A stretch of DNA of 64,000 bases from Warburgia ugandensis (Eukaryota > Streptophyta > Magnoliopsida > Canellales > Canellaceae): the NCBI GenBank assembly GCA_035236585.1, contig CP141132.1:19381945-19445944 (forward strand). The letters run 5' to 3'. Made by a program: the position numbers and the translations under genes. This document shows positions 1 to 12,039 of the stretch, piece by piece (position 1 is the stretch's first letter; the number at the start of each line of letters is the position of its first letter). Under the pieces are notes generated by a model. The model was not told where the DNA came from. It did not search any database and saw only the letters and a list, made by a program, of their open reading frames with translations.

Positions 1-148
1 TTTAAACATAGGACTTTTATATGATAAATGGGTAATCTAGAACAATGAGACTTTATAAAAACACTAGGTTGCCTCCTAGTGAGCTCTAAGTTTAGCGTCT
101 TTACGCAGACTTACTATACCATGATGAATGCTAGTATTAAGTAACATG

Positions 149-418
149 CTAAGGTGGGTCAAGGTATACAAGTTCTTCTAACAATGTCTCCTTTGCTTTA
201 GGGTTAACCAACTCTTCATAGGGTTTCAAACTTGCCCAATTGACTTTGGAAATCTCTCCATCCTTTTCTATCTCAACAACCCCATGTGGATATATATGTT
301 GTATGTAGGCTCCAGTCCAATCAAGATCACAGTTTTTTAGGGAATAGATGCAATTTGGTAGTATACAAAAGGATATTTTGTCTTGGGGTGAAAGACTTTT
401 GTAGGATGTATCTATCAT
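149..418 (-). pseudogene. Gypsy integrase C-terminal segment (remnant)
   Basis: An 89-codon open stretch whose translation contains PHGVVEIEKDGEISKVNWAS followed by LKPYEEL. This matches the short beta-rich segment after the integrase core in Athila/Tat polyproteins, where a 'PHGVV-I ... FKVNG-RLKPY' pattern is usual. It follows directly on the integrase core read from 1130 to 420 on the same strand. It is a piece of a broken pol, not an independent gene. Confidence 0.7.
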
Positions 419-419
419 G

Positions 420-1134
420 ATTGATTTTTATGTGGTCTTTGTATATCTTGGCTGACTCATATGCATATTTCCTAATTTCATCCAACTCATTGAGTTGGAG
501 TTTCCTGTGGGTCCCAACAGTATCTAGGTCAAAATTGAGTTTTTTAATGGCTCAATATGCTTTATGCTCAAGTTATACTAGAAGATGATAGGCCTTAGCA
601 TAGGCTAAGTGATAAGGTGACATGCCTATAGGGGTTTTAAATGTAGTATGATAGGCTCATAAAGCATCACTAAGTCTAAAAAACTAGTCTTTCCTATTTG
701 GATTGATTGTCTTTTCCAAAATTCATTTTTATCTCCCTATTTAACACTTTTACCTATCCGATAGTTTGAGGATGATAAGGGGTAGCAAGCCTATGGGTAA
801 CACCATATTTCTTCATTAAGTTCTCAAACACTCTATTGCAAAAATGTTTACCCCCACCTCTAATTATGGCCCTAGGAGTAGCGCAAATATATTTTTCTTT
901 AAGAACACCAACAACTTATTATCATTGGTCTTGTATGGTATAGCATTTACCCATTTGGACACATAGACAACTCCCACAAGGATGTACAAATAACCAAAAG
1001 AGTGAGGAAAAGGCCCCATAAAATTAATACCACAAACATTAAAGGCTCAATAATCAAAATGGGGTTAAAGGGCATCATATTTATTTTTTCCTAGGCTTCC
1101 TAACTATTGACATCTAGCACATCTGTGCAATAAG
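420..1134 (-). pseudogene. Gypsy integrase core (rve) remnant, 3' part
   Basis: Minus-strand translation across several frames gives recognisable integrase core pieces: a WGLFLT/FPHSFGYLYILVGVVYVSKW-like stretch near 1030-900, then a segment near 760-700 corresponding to the conserved 'TPYHPQTSGQ' block and the 'NREIKRILEKTV' helix. In-frame stops are frequent. At 1105-1125 the tail of the zinc finger (CARCQ) is visible, and the domain is then cut by the LTR-like insertion that starts at 1135. Confidence 0.7.
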
Positions 1135-3955
1135 TGATCAGTATTAAATTTTATATAAAAAAGTACCCAATTACTAGCCCATGTGTTATAAAATATAGTA
1201 TTATTTTTAGGGTCTTTTCAAAAATTTGTAACACATGCATTTCTAGCCTAATACTTCAAAAGTTTGATATTTTGTAGGTTCAGAAGCTAATCTAGAGTAA
1301 GTATGTGAATGATCATAATTTTTTAGAATTTAATTAGGGTTTTTCTTCCTTTGTAGGTGTTGAGAAGGTAATCCGAAGGTCAAGCTTGATCGAGATAAGG
1401 ATAGAAGTCATTCATGAGGTTTCCTAGTCTAATTAGGAAACCTAAGCAAGTCAAAGCCTAAATGTCATCAATCCAAGGTTTGCTGAAGGTTCAAAACTAT
1501 CCTAGGGTAAGCTAGAAGGAAATTGGAGAAGCAAAAGGTGATATAAATGGACCAAAGCCCAAGTCATGAAATTCTACCACCTTTGCATAGAAACCATTAA
1601 AGCCATGAAAAAGGATGATAAGTCATGCAAGCTCCTCAAGCCCTGAAGCCACTTAAGCCATGAAGGAATGAGCCATCAAAACAATGAGGAGTTCTGCATG
1701 GAGCCACACTATTGAAGCATCAATTCGAGCAACTTTCTTATGTTAAAAGTGTGATTTTTAAGGGATTTTAAGAGAATTGTAGAAGATTTATGCATGAAGG
1801 GACCCATCAAGAGAGAAAACCCCACATTCCTAATCCATTTCCAAACCCTAATCTAACATTCACCCTGGGGTTCCATGTTTTTAAGTTAAGGAAGGAGCCA
1901 CCATCCAAGAGAAAGACACCCCATTGAGTTAGCAAAATCAATTAATGGTTTCCTAATTAGGAAATCTTAGATCTAAGTCCATGCAAAGATGTAAAAAATC
2001 TAGATTTTCTTCTAAATTTTCCTCTTTTTTTCCTTTTTTTTTTTTTCCACTCTTTCCATCAACAAATCACCATTCAATTAGGAGGGTGGAGAGACATTTC
2101 CCTTCCATGGAAAATGACACCTTCCCCTTACAAAATTAGTTACCAGCCAGCCCATGCTTACTCATCTCTCTTATATCATCTTTATAACATCATTCCTACC
2201 TAAATTTCCTCCTCCATAACTCCTCCTAACCTTCTTCATTAAATACCCTAAACCTAGATCCACTTTTCTCATGGATTCGCCATTTCCTAAGTTAGGAACC
2301 CACTCATCTATATATAGCTAATGATTCATACGAATTTTTCAAGTAGAAGTTGTGTGACACAACTTTGAAATCCAACTCTCTTTTGGTGCTTAGTTGCTGC
2401 TGGAATTTGGAAATTCTCTAGTGCTTTTCTTCTTTTGGTTTTCTAGTTATTGTCTTAGTTAATTTTCCTTCAATTCAGATTAGTAGTATACTTGTTTTGA
2501 TTTAGTTTTATTGCTCTAAGTTTTCCTTGTTTTGTTCCTTAGATTACATGCAACTTTTCAGCCTTCAATATCCTTCATTTGTTGCTTCAATTCTTAGCTT
2601 TTCTTTGTTAGTCAACCAATATTTAAGTTATATATTCTCTGGTAGTGACATCTAAGGGAATAGCAAGCTTAGAACTAGGAAATACCCTCTTGAATTCCAC
2701 ATTTTTTCCCCTAGTTCACCACTTTCGCTAAGTCCATTTTCCCTTAGCTAGTTCACCCTTTTAGCCTTCTTTTTTCCTCAGATTCCTTTCTCAGTTTTCC
2801 TTGCATATCATTATACTTTAGATTAGGAGCACTATATTTAATTTTTTTCGTAGTTTAGATATAGTTTTGTAAGCTTGAACAATGCACAATTTGCAGAATT
2901 TGTAGATAGTTTTATGCGCATAATTTTGGTGTAATTTGAAAGTGAATCAATAAAGTTATTTGAGGTTTCTTGTTATGGAATGTTTCTTACATCAAATTAA
3001 TTTAGATATGGCTACTTTTTTGCATAAAAATATTGGTTTAAATTGCTTCCTTACGCTTGGTTTGTTTGACATTCTTAAGTAGTTGAAATTTGAAAATTTT
3101 CTCCTCTTAACTTTGTGTTTTGTTTCCAACCATCTAAACACCTTATTTGCTTGAATAATTAGGAAAAAATTTAATTTTTCATGTTTTTGTTAGATACATT
3201 AATTATTTTTCATAATATTTCACTTTAGATTCATCAATTCTGCTCACTTTCGTACCCTAGAACCATGCATACAATCCATGGATCATGCGCATGGTACTAG
3301 TTCACTTTCGTCTTCAATTTTTTCTTAGTTTAGTATCATAATCTTGTTTTGGAAGTAGATAATTCATTACTTGCTTCCTAGTTTAGGTTTATAAAGTTTC
3401 CTTTTTGATTTTAGGAAAGTTCCACCTATAAGAAATTTTAGGATTTAGAAAGTCTTTTTAATTGTACTTTCCATTTACATGCATGTTTCTAATTTCTTAT
3501 TAAATATAGTTAGATCTCATTGGTTACTTAATTTTTCATGTTATTTTAGTATTACAAAGTTCCTAATTTGATTTTAGAAAGTTTCTAATTCTAGTTTATG
3601 AAAGTGTTAATTTAGTAAAGTTTCCTTAAGTTAGTTGCTTAGTTTAATTCATGCTTGTTTTGAATTAGTTTCCTCTAATTGCTTGTAATGTTTGTTAGGT
3701 AAGTTTCCATTCCAATTGCTTAGCTTTAGTTTTTAGAAATTTTCTTTTATTTCTAGTTTTTAATTCCATGCATGTTTCCTTCTTAATTTGTTTTAATTTT
3801 CTAGTTTAATCACATCTTTATCCCTTTAGATAAAGTTAATTTATCTAAATAGAATCCAATCCATTGTAAATTTGTGAGATTCCTCATGAGATTGACCTTA
3901 GTTGCATGAAAATACTACATTGATTTGTGCATTTGTGAATAATTTTAAAGCTACA
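1135..3955 (+). mobile_element. Nested LTR of the same gypsy family, probably solo LTR
   Basis: This copy starts TGATCAGTATT and ends AATTTTAAAGCTACA, as do the minus-strand copies at 8458-11255 and 13239-15884 when reverse-complemented (TGATAAGTG...AAAGCTACA). Shared internal blocks include CCCATGTGTTATAAA-like sequence near the start, TAAGTATGTGAAT, and GTGAGATTCCTCATGAGATT near the end. The length, 2.8 kb, equals the 5' LTR. It lies in the opposite orientation to the pol it interrupts, and integrase homology resumes on both sides. The flanks ATAAG and TTAAC agree only at the central TAA, so the target duplication is eroded. No coding domain is seen inside. Confidence 0.75.
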
Positions 3956-4234
3956 TTAACATGCATGTGAATTCATGAAAATAGTGGGCCAATAAAAACC
4001 ACATTGTAAAATCTTTGTACCTATCTTTCTAGAATAGAAATGGCCCACCGTATGCACGGTCATAAGAAAAGGAAATGATTTTGTGATGTTCATTATCTGG
4101 TATGCATCTCCTAATGGCCTTATCAGGATAGTACTTAAATAAGTATGGATCATCCCAAGCAAAGTGCTTGACCTTGGTAATAACTCTTTTTCTATCATGC
4201 TCTGACCAGTAATTAAGCCTTTGACCTGTGACAA
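3956..4234 (-). pseudogene. Gypsy integrase zinc-binding domain remnant
   Basis: The translation includes KILQCGFYWPTIFMNSHAC, which matches the Athila/Tat integrase zinc-finger block ('KVLQCGFYWPTLFKDAH...C..CQR'). An HTVGHF segment in front supplies the usual histidines. The second cysteine pair lies on the other side of the insertion, near 1110. This places the nested LTR inside the HHCC finger of integrase. Confidence 0.8.
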
Positions 4235-4414
4235 TATAATTGACTATATCTACATACAAGGATGTGCAACAATTTTTCATTTGAAAAAGTTTCTGTTATA
4301 GGTACATTCTCACTAGTAAACTCCACAACTAACCTAAACAAGTGGTCTGCTACAACATTTTTGAAACCTTTCTTATCTAAATTCTCAAATCAAACTCTTA
4401 TAGAAACATATCCA

Positions 4415-4612
4415 TCAAAACAACCTAGGTTTAGCATCATTTTTATAAAGAAAGTATTTCAATGTTGCATGGTCTAAATAAGCGATGACCTTAGATCCTA
4501 GCAAGTAAGATCTAAACTTATCCATGGCAAAAATAACTCCCAACAACTCTTTTTCTGTAGTGGAATAATTGAGTTGAGAATTGTTGAGCATCTTGTTAGC
4601 GTAATATATCAC
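4415..4612 (-). pseudogene. Gypsy RNase H domain remnant
   Basis: A 65-codon open stretch with [20 protein letters not shown], followed by [17 protein letters not shown] and NDAKPRL. These are the conserved RNase H blocks of plant gypsy pol: the E of TEKE, and the D of a 'TDH' motif that reads LDH here. It sits just after the RT thumb region (4620-5030) and before the integrase, as expected. It is broken from its neighbours by stop codons. Confidence 0.85.
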
Positions 4613-4849
4613 ATGGGGAAGTTTATCAATACGCTACCCCAACACAACCCCAATCACGTAGTCTGAAGCATCAAACATTATTTCAAATGGTGCACTCCAA
4701 TCTGACAGTTGAATTAATAGGCACAAAAGTGAGTTTAGCCTTTAGGCACTCAAATGCTTTCATATAGTCTTTATCAAAGTCAAAATTTTCCTCCTTCATA
4801 AGTAAATCACATACAGGCTTACTAATTTTACTAAAGTCCTTGATGAATC

Positions 4850-5600
4850 ATCTCTAGAAACTAGCATGGTCTAAATATGAGCAAATTTTCTTCACCATCC
4901 TTGTAGGAGGAAGGTTAGAGACTAAATCCCCTTTGGCTTTATCTACATTTATGTCATTGCCTAATATGATGTGGCCTAGAACAATGCCATTTTGAACTAT
5001 AAAATGACATTTTTCCTAATTTAACACTAAATTCGTTCCCTAGCACCTAGTAAGGACAAGTTTTAAATGGTCTAAGCATTCATTGACTGAAGATCCAAAC
5101 ACTGAGAAATCATACATAAATACCTCTAAAAACCTCTCTACCATATCAAAAAATATGCTCAACATACACCTTTGAATAGTAGTTGGAGCATGGCAAAGTC
5201 CAAAAGGCATAAGACAATAAGCGAAGGTCCCAAAATGGTAGGTGAAGGTAGTCTTCTCTTGATCCTTAGGTGCTATAGGGATTTGGTTATAGCCAAAGTA
5301 TTCATCAAGAAAGCAGTAATAACTATGGTCGGCTAATCTTTCTATCATTTGCTTTATAAATGGAAGACGAAAGTGGTCTTTGCTCATGACCGAGTTTAAT
5401 TTTTGATAAATCTATACAAACTCTCCATGCGGTGGTCATGTGAGTGGGGATTAACCTGATATCCTGATTTTAGATTACCATGACTCTAGACTTCTTGGGG
5501 ACAACCTAAACTGGGCTGACCCAACTGATGTCAATTATAGGGTAGATGACACCAACATCTAGGAGTTTAAGCACTTCGTCTCTCACTACCTCTTCATATT
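4850..5600 (-). pseudogene. Gypsy reverse transcriptase remnant
   Basis: The longest open part, 5387-5040, carries the canonical plant gypsy RT blocks: KDHFRLPFI, HSYYCFLDEYFGYNQ, FGTFAYCLMPFGLCHAPTT and a catalytic block reading FMYDFSVFG where active elements have FMDDFSVFG. Upstream (5590-5400), in another frame, WRVCIDLSKIKL and VVPKKS are the RT N-terminus. Downstream (5030-4850), EKCHFIVQNGIVLGH belongs to the thumb. The loss of an active-site aspartate and the frameshifts make it inactive. Confidence 0.88.
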
Positions 5601-5999
5601 AGGGTTTAATCTCCTCTATGTTTTCATAGATGGTATAACATTTTCCTCTAAATGGATTGTATGCATACATACAGTAGGGCTAACTCCTTTGATGTCCTCT
5701 ATAGTCCTCCCTATAGCTGTCTTATGTTCCTTGAGAACATTAAGAAGCCTGCCTTCTTGTTCTTTATCTAGATCTAAAGCCATGATTATAGGTAAGGATT
5801 CATTAGATCCTAATTAACAATATTTCAAATTTTTAGGTAATGGCTTAAGGACCAAGGTGGGTGGTTTTTCTACTAAAGGCACAAAGGAAAATTTTGAAAG
5901 AGGAAGGGGATAAAGGTCTCCATTTGGAGATATTGCTTGTGGCTATAGCTTTCAAAAGATTATTTACCTCATCAATGGACTTGTCTGTATAAAAATCAC

Positions 6000-6480
6000 A
6001 ATAAGTGCACTAGACATCCTTAAGTAGGTCGAGGATAGATGATGGTGCATTAGCATCTTGAAGTAGACCTTCAATTAAACTAACTACATAGGAATCATCT
6101 AGGTCAAGATGTTGATAATCAACATTAAAAACAATGAGCTTGACTTTCATATTGTCAAAAGATAACTTCACCACACAGAAATTATAAGACAACCTAGATC
6201 TCTAAACTTTGGAGGGGTCTGGAGCTAGATTAAAGAGGTCACTTGCTTAGTGAGGAAGGCTTTATTTTGCACATTAAGATTGCACTTTTAGCTTCAGAGC
6301 TCTTAAAGAAATTTTCCATAAGTAGGAATGTTTGTGATAACACTGAGTAATGGAATATTTATTTGAACATGCTTAAACACATCCATTATCTTATTGAAAG
6401 TAGATCCTTTCTTAACCTTGTTTAATAACTGAGGAAATGGGGATTTAGGCACATAAGGTGCCTCTACTATAGGCTCACAT
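6000..6480 (-). pseudogene. Gag-protease linker region of the gypsy element
   Basis: Minus-strand reading from about 6450 gives PKSPFPQLLNKVKKG, then INIPLLSVITNIPTYGKFL, NVQNKAFLTKQV and QTPPKFRD. These match the conserved stretch before the protease in Athila/Tat polyproteins ('FP.RL... INIPLLDAIKQVP.YAKFLKDL ... TPPK.KDPG'). The 60-codon open stretch 6192-6010 continues into the protease (LDLDDSY resembles the end of the retropepsin fold). Several stops interrupt it. Confidence 0.65.
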
Positions 6481-6789
6481 GGAGTAGGAGGTTTCTATCT
6501 TTTCTCTTTCTCGTGTTTTAGTTGGTTCATTCTCTTCTATAGTTTCCTTAGTCTACCCTACTTTATTATCAACCTTATGGCCACTCCTAAGGGTAGTTGT
6601 GGACTTTGCTTGCTCATGTAGTGTACTTAAACTTTGACCCTATTTCAAACTATCCTTAAGGGTTTGGAATTGGCTAACTAGGAAACCATCCCTTTCCTCT
6701 ATCAATCAATGCAACAAACAATTAGCTTATTTGTATTTCTAATTTTACAACAGTTTGAGAATTGACAATTGATCTCCCTACTTTCATTC

Positions 6790-7065
6790 TGGATATTGTG
6801 TAAGGCCTTATTAGCCTCCTCTTATTTCTTAAGAAGTAACTCTATATTGTCCACAGCTGATGGTTTCTTTGGTTGTCGAGGAAGGTAAAAACCAAGTGGC
6901 TACAGGGGAACTAAAACTTTAGGAAAGTTTTTTTATGGGATTTTTATAGAAGGACCTTCCTAGTAATTGTTCTTTGACCATGAAAAGTGAGGATGCCTAG
7001 CCCATCTTGGATTATAAGTATCAGAGTAAAAATTATTGTTTAGGATTGTGATATCCATTCAGAGC
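6790..7065 (-). pseudogene. Gag C-terminal region of the gypsy element
   Basis: Minus-strand translation reads SDTYNPRWARHPHFSWSKNN, the Athila-type gag motif that usually reads 'YSNTYNPGWRNHPNFSW'. A glutamate-rich segment with EEANKALHNIQNESR follows. No CCHC knuckle could be read with certainty near 7100. The remaining gag (7065-8430) has no recognisable motif. Confidence 0.6.
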
Positions 7066-8430
7066 ATTCGCTTGTTCCAAAATATGTTCAATGCACATGT
7101 TATTTGATGGACAAGTTGTGGTTGAATGTGTTGGGCTTGAACGAATAGCACAAGCCTCTTGTGGTGCTGCTGGAGGGTCCATCATGGGATTAGGAATTTG
7201 ATTTCTTACCCCTTGTCTATGGGTACATTAAATCTTAGGATCTAATGGTACTAACTAAATGTTTTGAGTTCGACGACCTTGCATGCACTATAATGAAAAA
7301 CCTATCTAAATGATGCAACCTAACTATAAATATGACTCCTAACTCTATATGATACACAATCAATCCTAATGGTTCACTATCAATCTATTTTGATAATCTT
7401 TATTAATCTATAGGGTGGTAGCTTTTAGACATAAATCTAGGTAGCTCCTATTTTAATCCAAGACCAATTATTCCTTACCAATTAAGTACTAGTCAAGGTT
7501 CTTAATACAATTCTCATGGAAGGAGGTGTTTAGACTTTAATAAATTTCAATGAAAGGCAAGGAAAAATCACTTAGATTTTTTATACCCACTATAACCACA
7601 ATGCTCTGAAGCCACTAGAGTGACAATAAATCTCCTCTTTTAAAAAGGTTCCTACGAGCTTGAAACCCATGGTCTCTTACTACTTGATTTTAAATTAAGC
7701 TTTTAAGGGTTGGGCTCACAAACATATAAAGAATTGATTTGATTACCTAGGTGGGCAAAGGATCTGGTGATGAAATTCAGTCCTTATCTTATGAGGGTTC
7801 CTGTGGGACCCATACTATCAATATGTTCCATCCACCATAAAGTAGTAAACATCAATACAACATAAGGAAGGGAAACTAATGCCTATTATATGCTATCTAG
7901 TAAAGTAACTTTGTTAAGTAGGTGATTCTAATGCAACAACCCTAAATAAAATGTAAAAAGTATAATAAATGACCCTATTCTATATGCAATGTACTACCAA
8001 CCAATATTCAAACAACACTAAATGCATCTACATTAAGAAAATAAAAGAGAGTGAGAGAAGCTTAAAGTTGGGTTTCTAATGAAGATCAAGTGTCGACCAC
8101 CATACCTCACACTTTCCCTGCATTATTACTACCTATTTAAAATAAAATAAATAATTGCAAATTATAATGGGACCTCACTACAAGTTCACTCAGAAACCTA
8201 ATCCAAAAAATCAGGGAAATCCTAATTAAGTTGATGAAGCTTTGGCCCATAGGATTACTACCGATCCTTTTGCCAAATTCCCCTCACACAAAAATAAAGA
8301 AAGATGGTCAATTTGTGACGAATTAGAAAAATATGTAAGAATGTTAGAGAAACCCTAATCTAATGCAATTTAAAACTACAGGTAGAGATAAGCAATCTAA
8401 ATAATGATTTAACTATAAATCTGTTGCGAT

Positions 8431-8448
8431 TCCCTCGCAAAGGTGCCA
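8431..8448 (-). promoter_or_regulatory. Primer-binding site of the gypsy element
   Basis: On the minus strand the LTR end (AAAGCTACA) is followed after 9 nt by TGGCACCTTTGCGAGGGA. It differs at a few positions from TGGCGCCGTTGCCGGGGA, the common primer site of plant Athila/Tat elements, and several of the changes fit CpG/CHG decay. This fixes the LTR boundary at 8458 and the element's orientation. Confidence 0.78.
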
Positions 8449-8457
8449 AAAACTTGG

Positions 8458-11255
8458 TGTAGCTTTAAAATTACTCACAAGTGAACAAATCTATATAGTT
8501 ATTTACATGCGAGAGGTCAATCCCATGAGGAATCTCACACATTTGGATATTGATTAGATTTCACTTAAGTTGCTTATCTTAGTGAAAGAGAGATCGGTTT
8601 TGATTAAACTAGGAATTTAAATAACATGGAATTGGAAACATGAACTAAAGGAAAATTTTTAAAAATAAAGATTTTCAATCAATTTAGAAACTTTCCTAAC
8701 TAACATACGTTTAAGAAAAGAAACTAATGCAAAACTAGAATGAATGAATATAGGAAACCTCACTTAAAGAAACTTGCTAAAAATGACACTTTCCTAAACT
8801 AACACTTTCCTAAACCTAAAAATTTCTAAAAATAAAGCATTCTAAAACTAAATTAGAAACTTTCTTGACTAACCTAAGATGCAAAACACATAACTAGTGA
8901 AATCTAAACTTAACCTAAGCAAAGAATCAACCAACAATTTAGACATGAACTTCAATCACCATGTGCATGATCATGAAAGTGTGTGCACGATTCATGGAGT
9001 GAAATATGGCCAAAATTATGAATTAAAAGCTAACTAACATGAAAAATAATCAAAGCATTCAATAAACTAAATAAAAAGCTAAATGAGTTTCTAAATTTCA
9101 AGCAAACAAAGTGTATGGACTACCAGACATTGCACATGAAACAAGAGATGAAAATTTCCAACAACGTGGAATATATGAAACTCAAATCAAGTAAGGCATG
9201 AAAATAAAATTAGCAAGCACTTTTCATAGAATATAACACTCAAGAATTGAAGTACTTTACTTTTGGAATTAGTCAATAACAATGGTCATCAAACAAGTTT
9301 ATTCATTGACTTGAATTTACATTAAAAAGTGGTGCACATATACATAGAGAACAAGGCTGAATATAGAGCACTCTTCTTAAGCAACATCTCAACTTCAAAT
9401 TAGAGGATTAAACATACTACAGTGATCCCAATCTAAACTCAGATGTCATGCATGTGAATTCAAGAGGAAAAATCAAAGAGAAAGATGTAGAAAAAGCAAA
9501 GAACAAGCGAATAGATCATCATCATCATCAAGACCTTAAAGAACAAGTGAATAGATAAAGGAAAAATAAGGTGATTAAAGTAAGAGATAAGAGAACATTA
9601 AGGGGGAAACAAAAGGGATTTAAGCTACTATTTGCCAACCTACAAGCAAGAAAGAGGGAAGGAAGGTCTTGTCTGAAAAGGTAAAATTGCCTTATCTCTT
9701 AAAGGCCCAGGTTAGTCATAGCTTCTTTGATCATGCCACGACTGTCACTATTAGAGAAAAGGTAACTTGCATCTTGAAGAATTAAGTTACAAAACAAGAG
9801 AAGTAGAAGCAAGATTCAAGGAAAGACAAGTTAGCTCTGTGCATATGAAAATAAAGCAAGGAAACAAAGTAACAAGACAAAGCAATAAAGCAAGGAATTA
9901 AAGTAAGAGACTAATCTGGAATTGAAGCACAGAACAAAGGGGAATAAGTTTCAAGAATTTCAGGAACATCCAATAAAAAACGGCAGCCAAAGCACTTAAG
10001 ATCCTTAGATGAAACTCCACTTTTTCAAGGAGTTAGGAAACATCCCGGCATGGAACTCCTTGGGCATGTATAAAGTTTTGGGTTTCCAACAATGCTAAGA
10101 TCCTATCCAAGGAAGAAAGAGAATTAGAACTAGGACTCTAGGATAAGAAAGTTGGTGAAGAAATATGGTTAGAAGTTACTTAAGGTGGAAACCCTATGAT
10201 GCTACAAAGAGGGAAGCGCCACTTTTCTCGAGTGGTGCATGCACTCCCTTGGAGAGGAATTGACATGAAAAATAAGTGTGGAATGAGATAGGAAATAGGG
10301 AGGAAATAGAGGGAAAAGATCAGAAGAAAGAAGAAAAAAAATGGAAATAGAAATAGAAAGTAGGTGGAAGGTGGAAGACTTTAAGGAAGGAAGCAAGGTG
10401 GTGAAGTGGCACTTTCTAATTTTGAGTAAAGGAAAAGGAGGGGCACTATCTTTCAAGGAAGGTGGTGTGGAACTCCTTCTCTTCTACATAAGTGATATAA
10501 TGAGTGGGAAAGAGAGAGCAAAGAAGGGGGAAAAGAAAGAGAAAAATAAGAAAATTGGATATGGTTTCTTTCTTGATTGGTGCACCTATCCATGCATATC
10601 TCACCATGTTGATTATCACTCAAATTCCTTTCTAATTATCACTTGAATAATCCAATTTTAAGATGGATAATTGCTTAAAAAGTGTCCTTCAAGAGTGTGA
10701 TTCCATATGGCATGGCGGCTCACTTTGATGGCTTGATAAGCTAAGTCCTTTGGCTTCAAGTTTTAAATGGATTGGCTTTCTTTAGCTTTCTTATAAGACT
10801 AAGAAACTTCATTCATGGCTCTAATTCTCTTGCACCAGTGGTGGAATTGAATGCCTTCTTACATGGGCCCATTTTAGTCACCTTTGATCTTCCAATTGCT
10901 TTCTTGCTTGCCTTAAGATGATCTTGAACCTTGATTGAGCTTTGGAATGATAAAATTTAGGTCTCTGATCCTCTTTTGATCTTGATTTTTAATTCTATCT
11001 TACTTGATCTCGCAATTAGATCATCTTCTCAACACCTACATAAGATGAAAAATCCTGATTAAATCTTGTAAATTATGACAATTCACATACTTACTTTTGA
11101 TTAGCTTTTGAACGTACAAAATATCAACATTTTGAATTATTAGGTAAAAAATGCATGAGTTATGAAATTTCATAAAGATAATAAATAATGCCTATAATTT
11201 ATAACACATGGACTACTAATTGGGCACTTTTTTTTACAAAATTAAACACTTATCA
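8458..11255 (-). mobile_element. 5' LTR of the Athila-like gypsy element
   Basis: Reverse-complemented, it starts TGATAAGTGTTTAATTTTG and ends TAATTTTAAAGCTACA, immediately followed by the primer-binding site. It is 2798 bp, within the range of the long LTRs of Athila/Tat elements. It shares blocks with the copies at 1135-3955 and 13239-15884 along its length and looks closer to the latter. Purine-rich stretches (for example 10300-10550) give spurious open frames. It lies against the CACTA subterminal repeats (from 11280), so the gypsy element appears to have landed in or beside the CACTA end. Confidence 0.82.
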
Positions 11256-11279
11256 ATATGCATGACTAAATATTAGACA

Positions 11280-11760
11280 ATTTGGGGAAATCATCCTATA
11301 TTCCTATATTCTTAGTGTGTCATTTGTATAAATGTTATTTTGTAAAGTGAAGTTATAAGATAGTTGTGAGAAAATCATCCTATATTCTTGTAAATATAGG
11401 ATAGTTATGAAGAAACTATCTTATATTATAGTATGTGTCATTTCCAACATATAGGATGGTTTTCTAATAACTGTCTTATATCATTCATGGGAGTTATAAG
11501 ATAGTTTTTAGTGATCCATCCTATATTACACTAATATAAGATGGTTTTGAATTACCATCCTATATTTATTAGAATATAGGATGGTTTCTCATAACTGTCT
11601 TATATTACCGGTAAATATTTCCCGCCAAGTTCCTACTTTGATTTTATTTGAATAACATATGATAGTTTCTATTAAACTATCTTATATCTTTTAATGTATA
11701 TAAGATAGTTTATGAATAATTGTCTTATATGTATTAAAAATTATGACAACACAACCTATA
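11280..11760. repeat. CACTA subterminal hairpin repeat array (left)
   Basis: About ten copies of a 12-20 bp motif occur in both orientations, for example ATATAGGATGGTTTTC, AACTGTCTTATAT and ATAAGATGGTTTTG, spaced 30-60 bp apart and forming short hairpins. The transposase of such elements binds arrays of this kind near the ends. The same motif recurs at 18465-18655. Confidence 0.75.
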
Positions 11761-12039
11761 TATGTTCTCTGTAATAACAATTTTCCCCTATTCCATAGAT
11801 CTTGAAATTCTTAGTAACCTACAAAGGCAAGAGGTGCCCCCATCCCTTATTTCCTTGATGTATGACTTGTGATTGGCATGACACGCCATGTGTCATTTTA
11901 TTAATCCAATTCATATATCAGATGTTACAAACATTTTAATTTTTCCCCTCATATACAATTTATCCAACCCAAGAACCCTCCTCACCACATTACCCCACAT
12001 AATCCATCTCATTCTCCCCGATTAGATAGATTGATGGTA

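Larger units (their letters stand above)
1..8457 (-). mobile_element. Decayed Athila-like Ty3/gypsy retrotransposon, internal region
   Basis: Reading the minus strand from 8457 downward, the order is primer-binding site, gag C-terminus, gag-protease linker, reverse transcriptase, RNase H, integrase zinc finger, integrase core and integrase C-terminal segment, which is the Ty3/gypsy order. The RT wording (HSYYCFLDEYFGYNQIPIAP), the gag motif reading SDTYNPRWARHPHFSW and the primer site match the Athila/Tat branch, and Athila is favoured. Stops and frameshifts occur throughout, so no polyprotein can be made. The 5' LTR is at 8458-11255; the 3' LTR must lie left of the window. A plus-strand LTR-like sequence (1135-3955) interrupts the integrase. 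No gag N-terminal domain could be recognised in 7060-8430. Confidence 0.88.
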
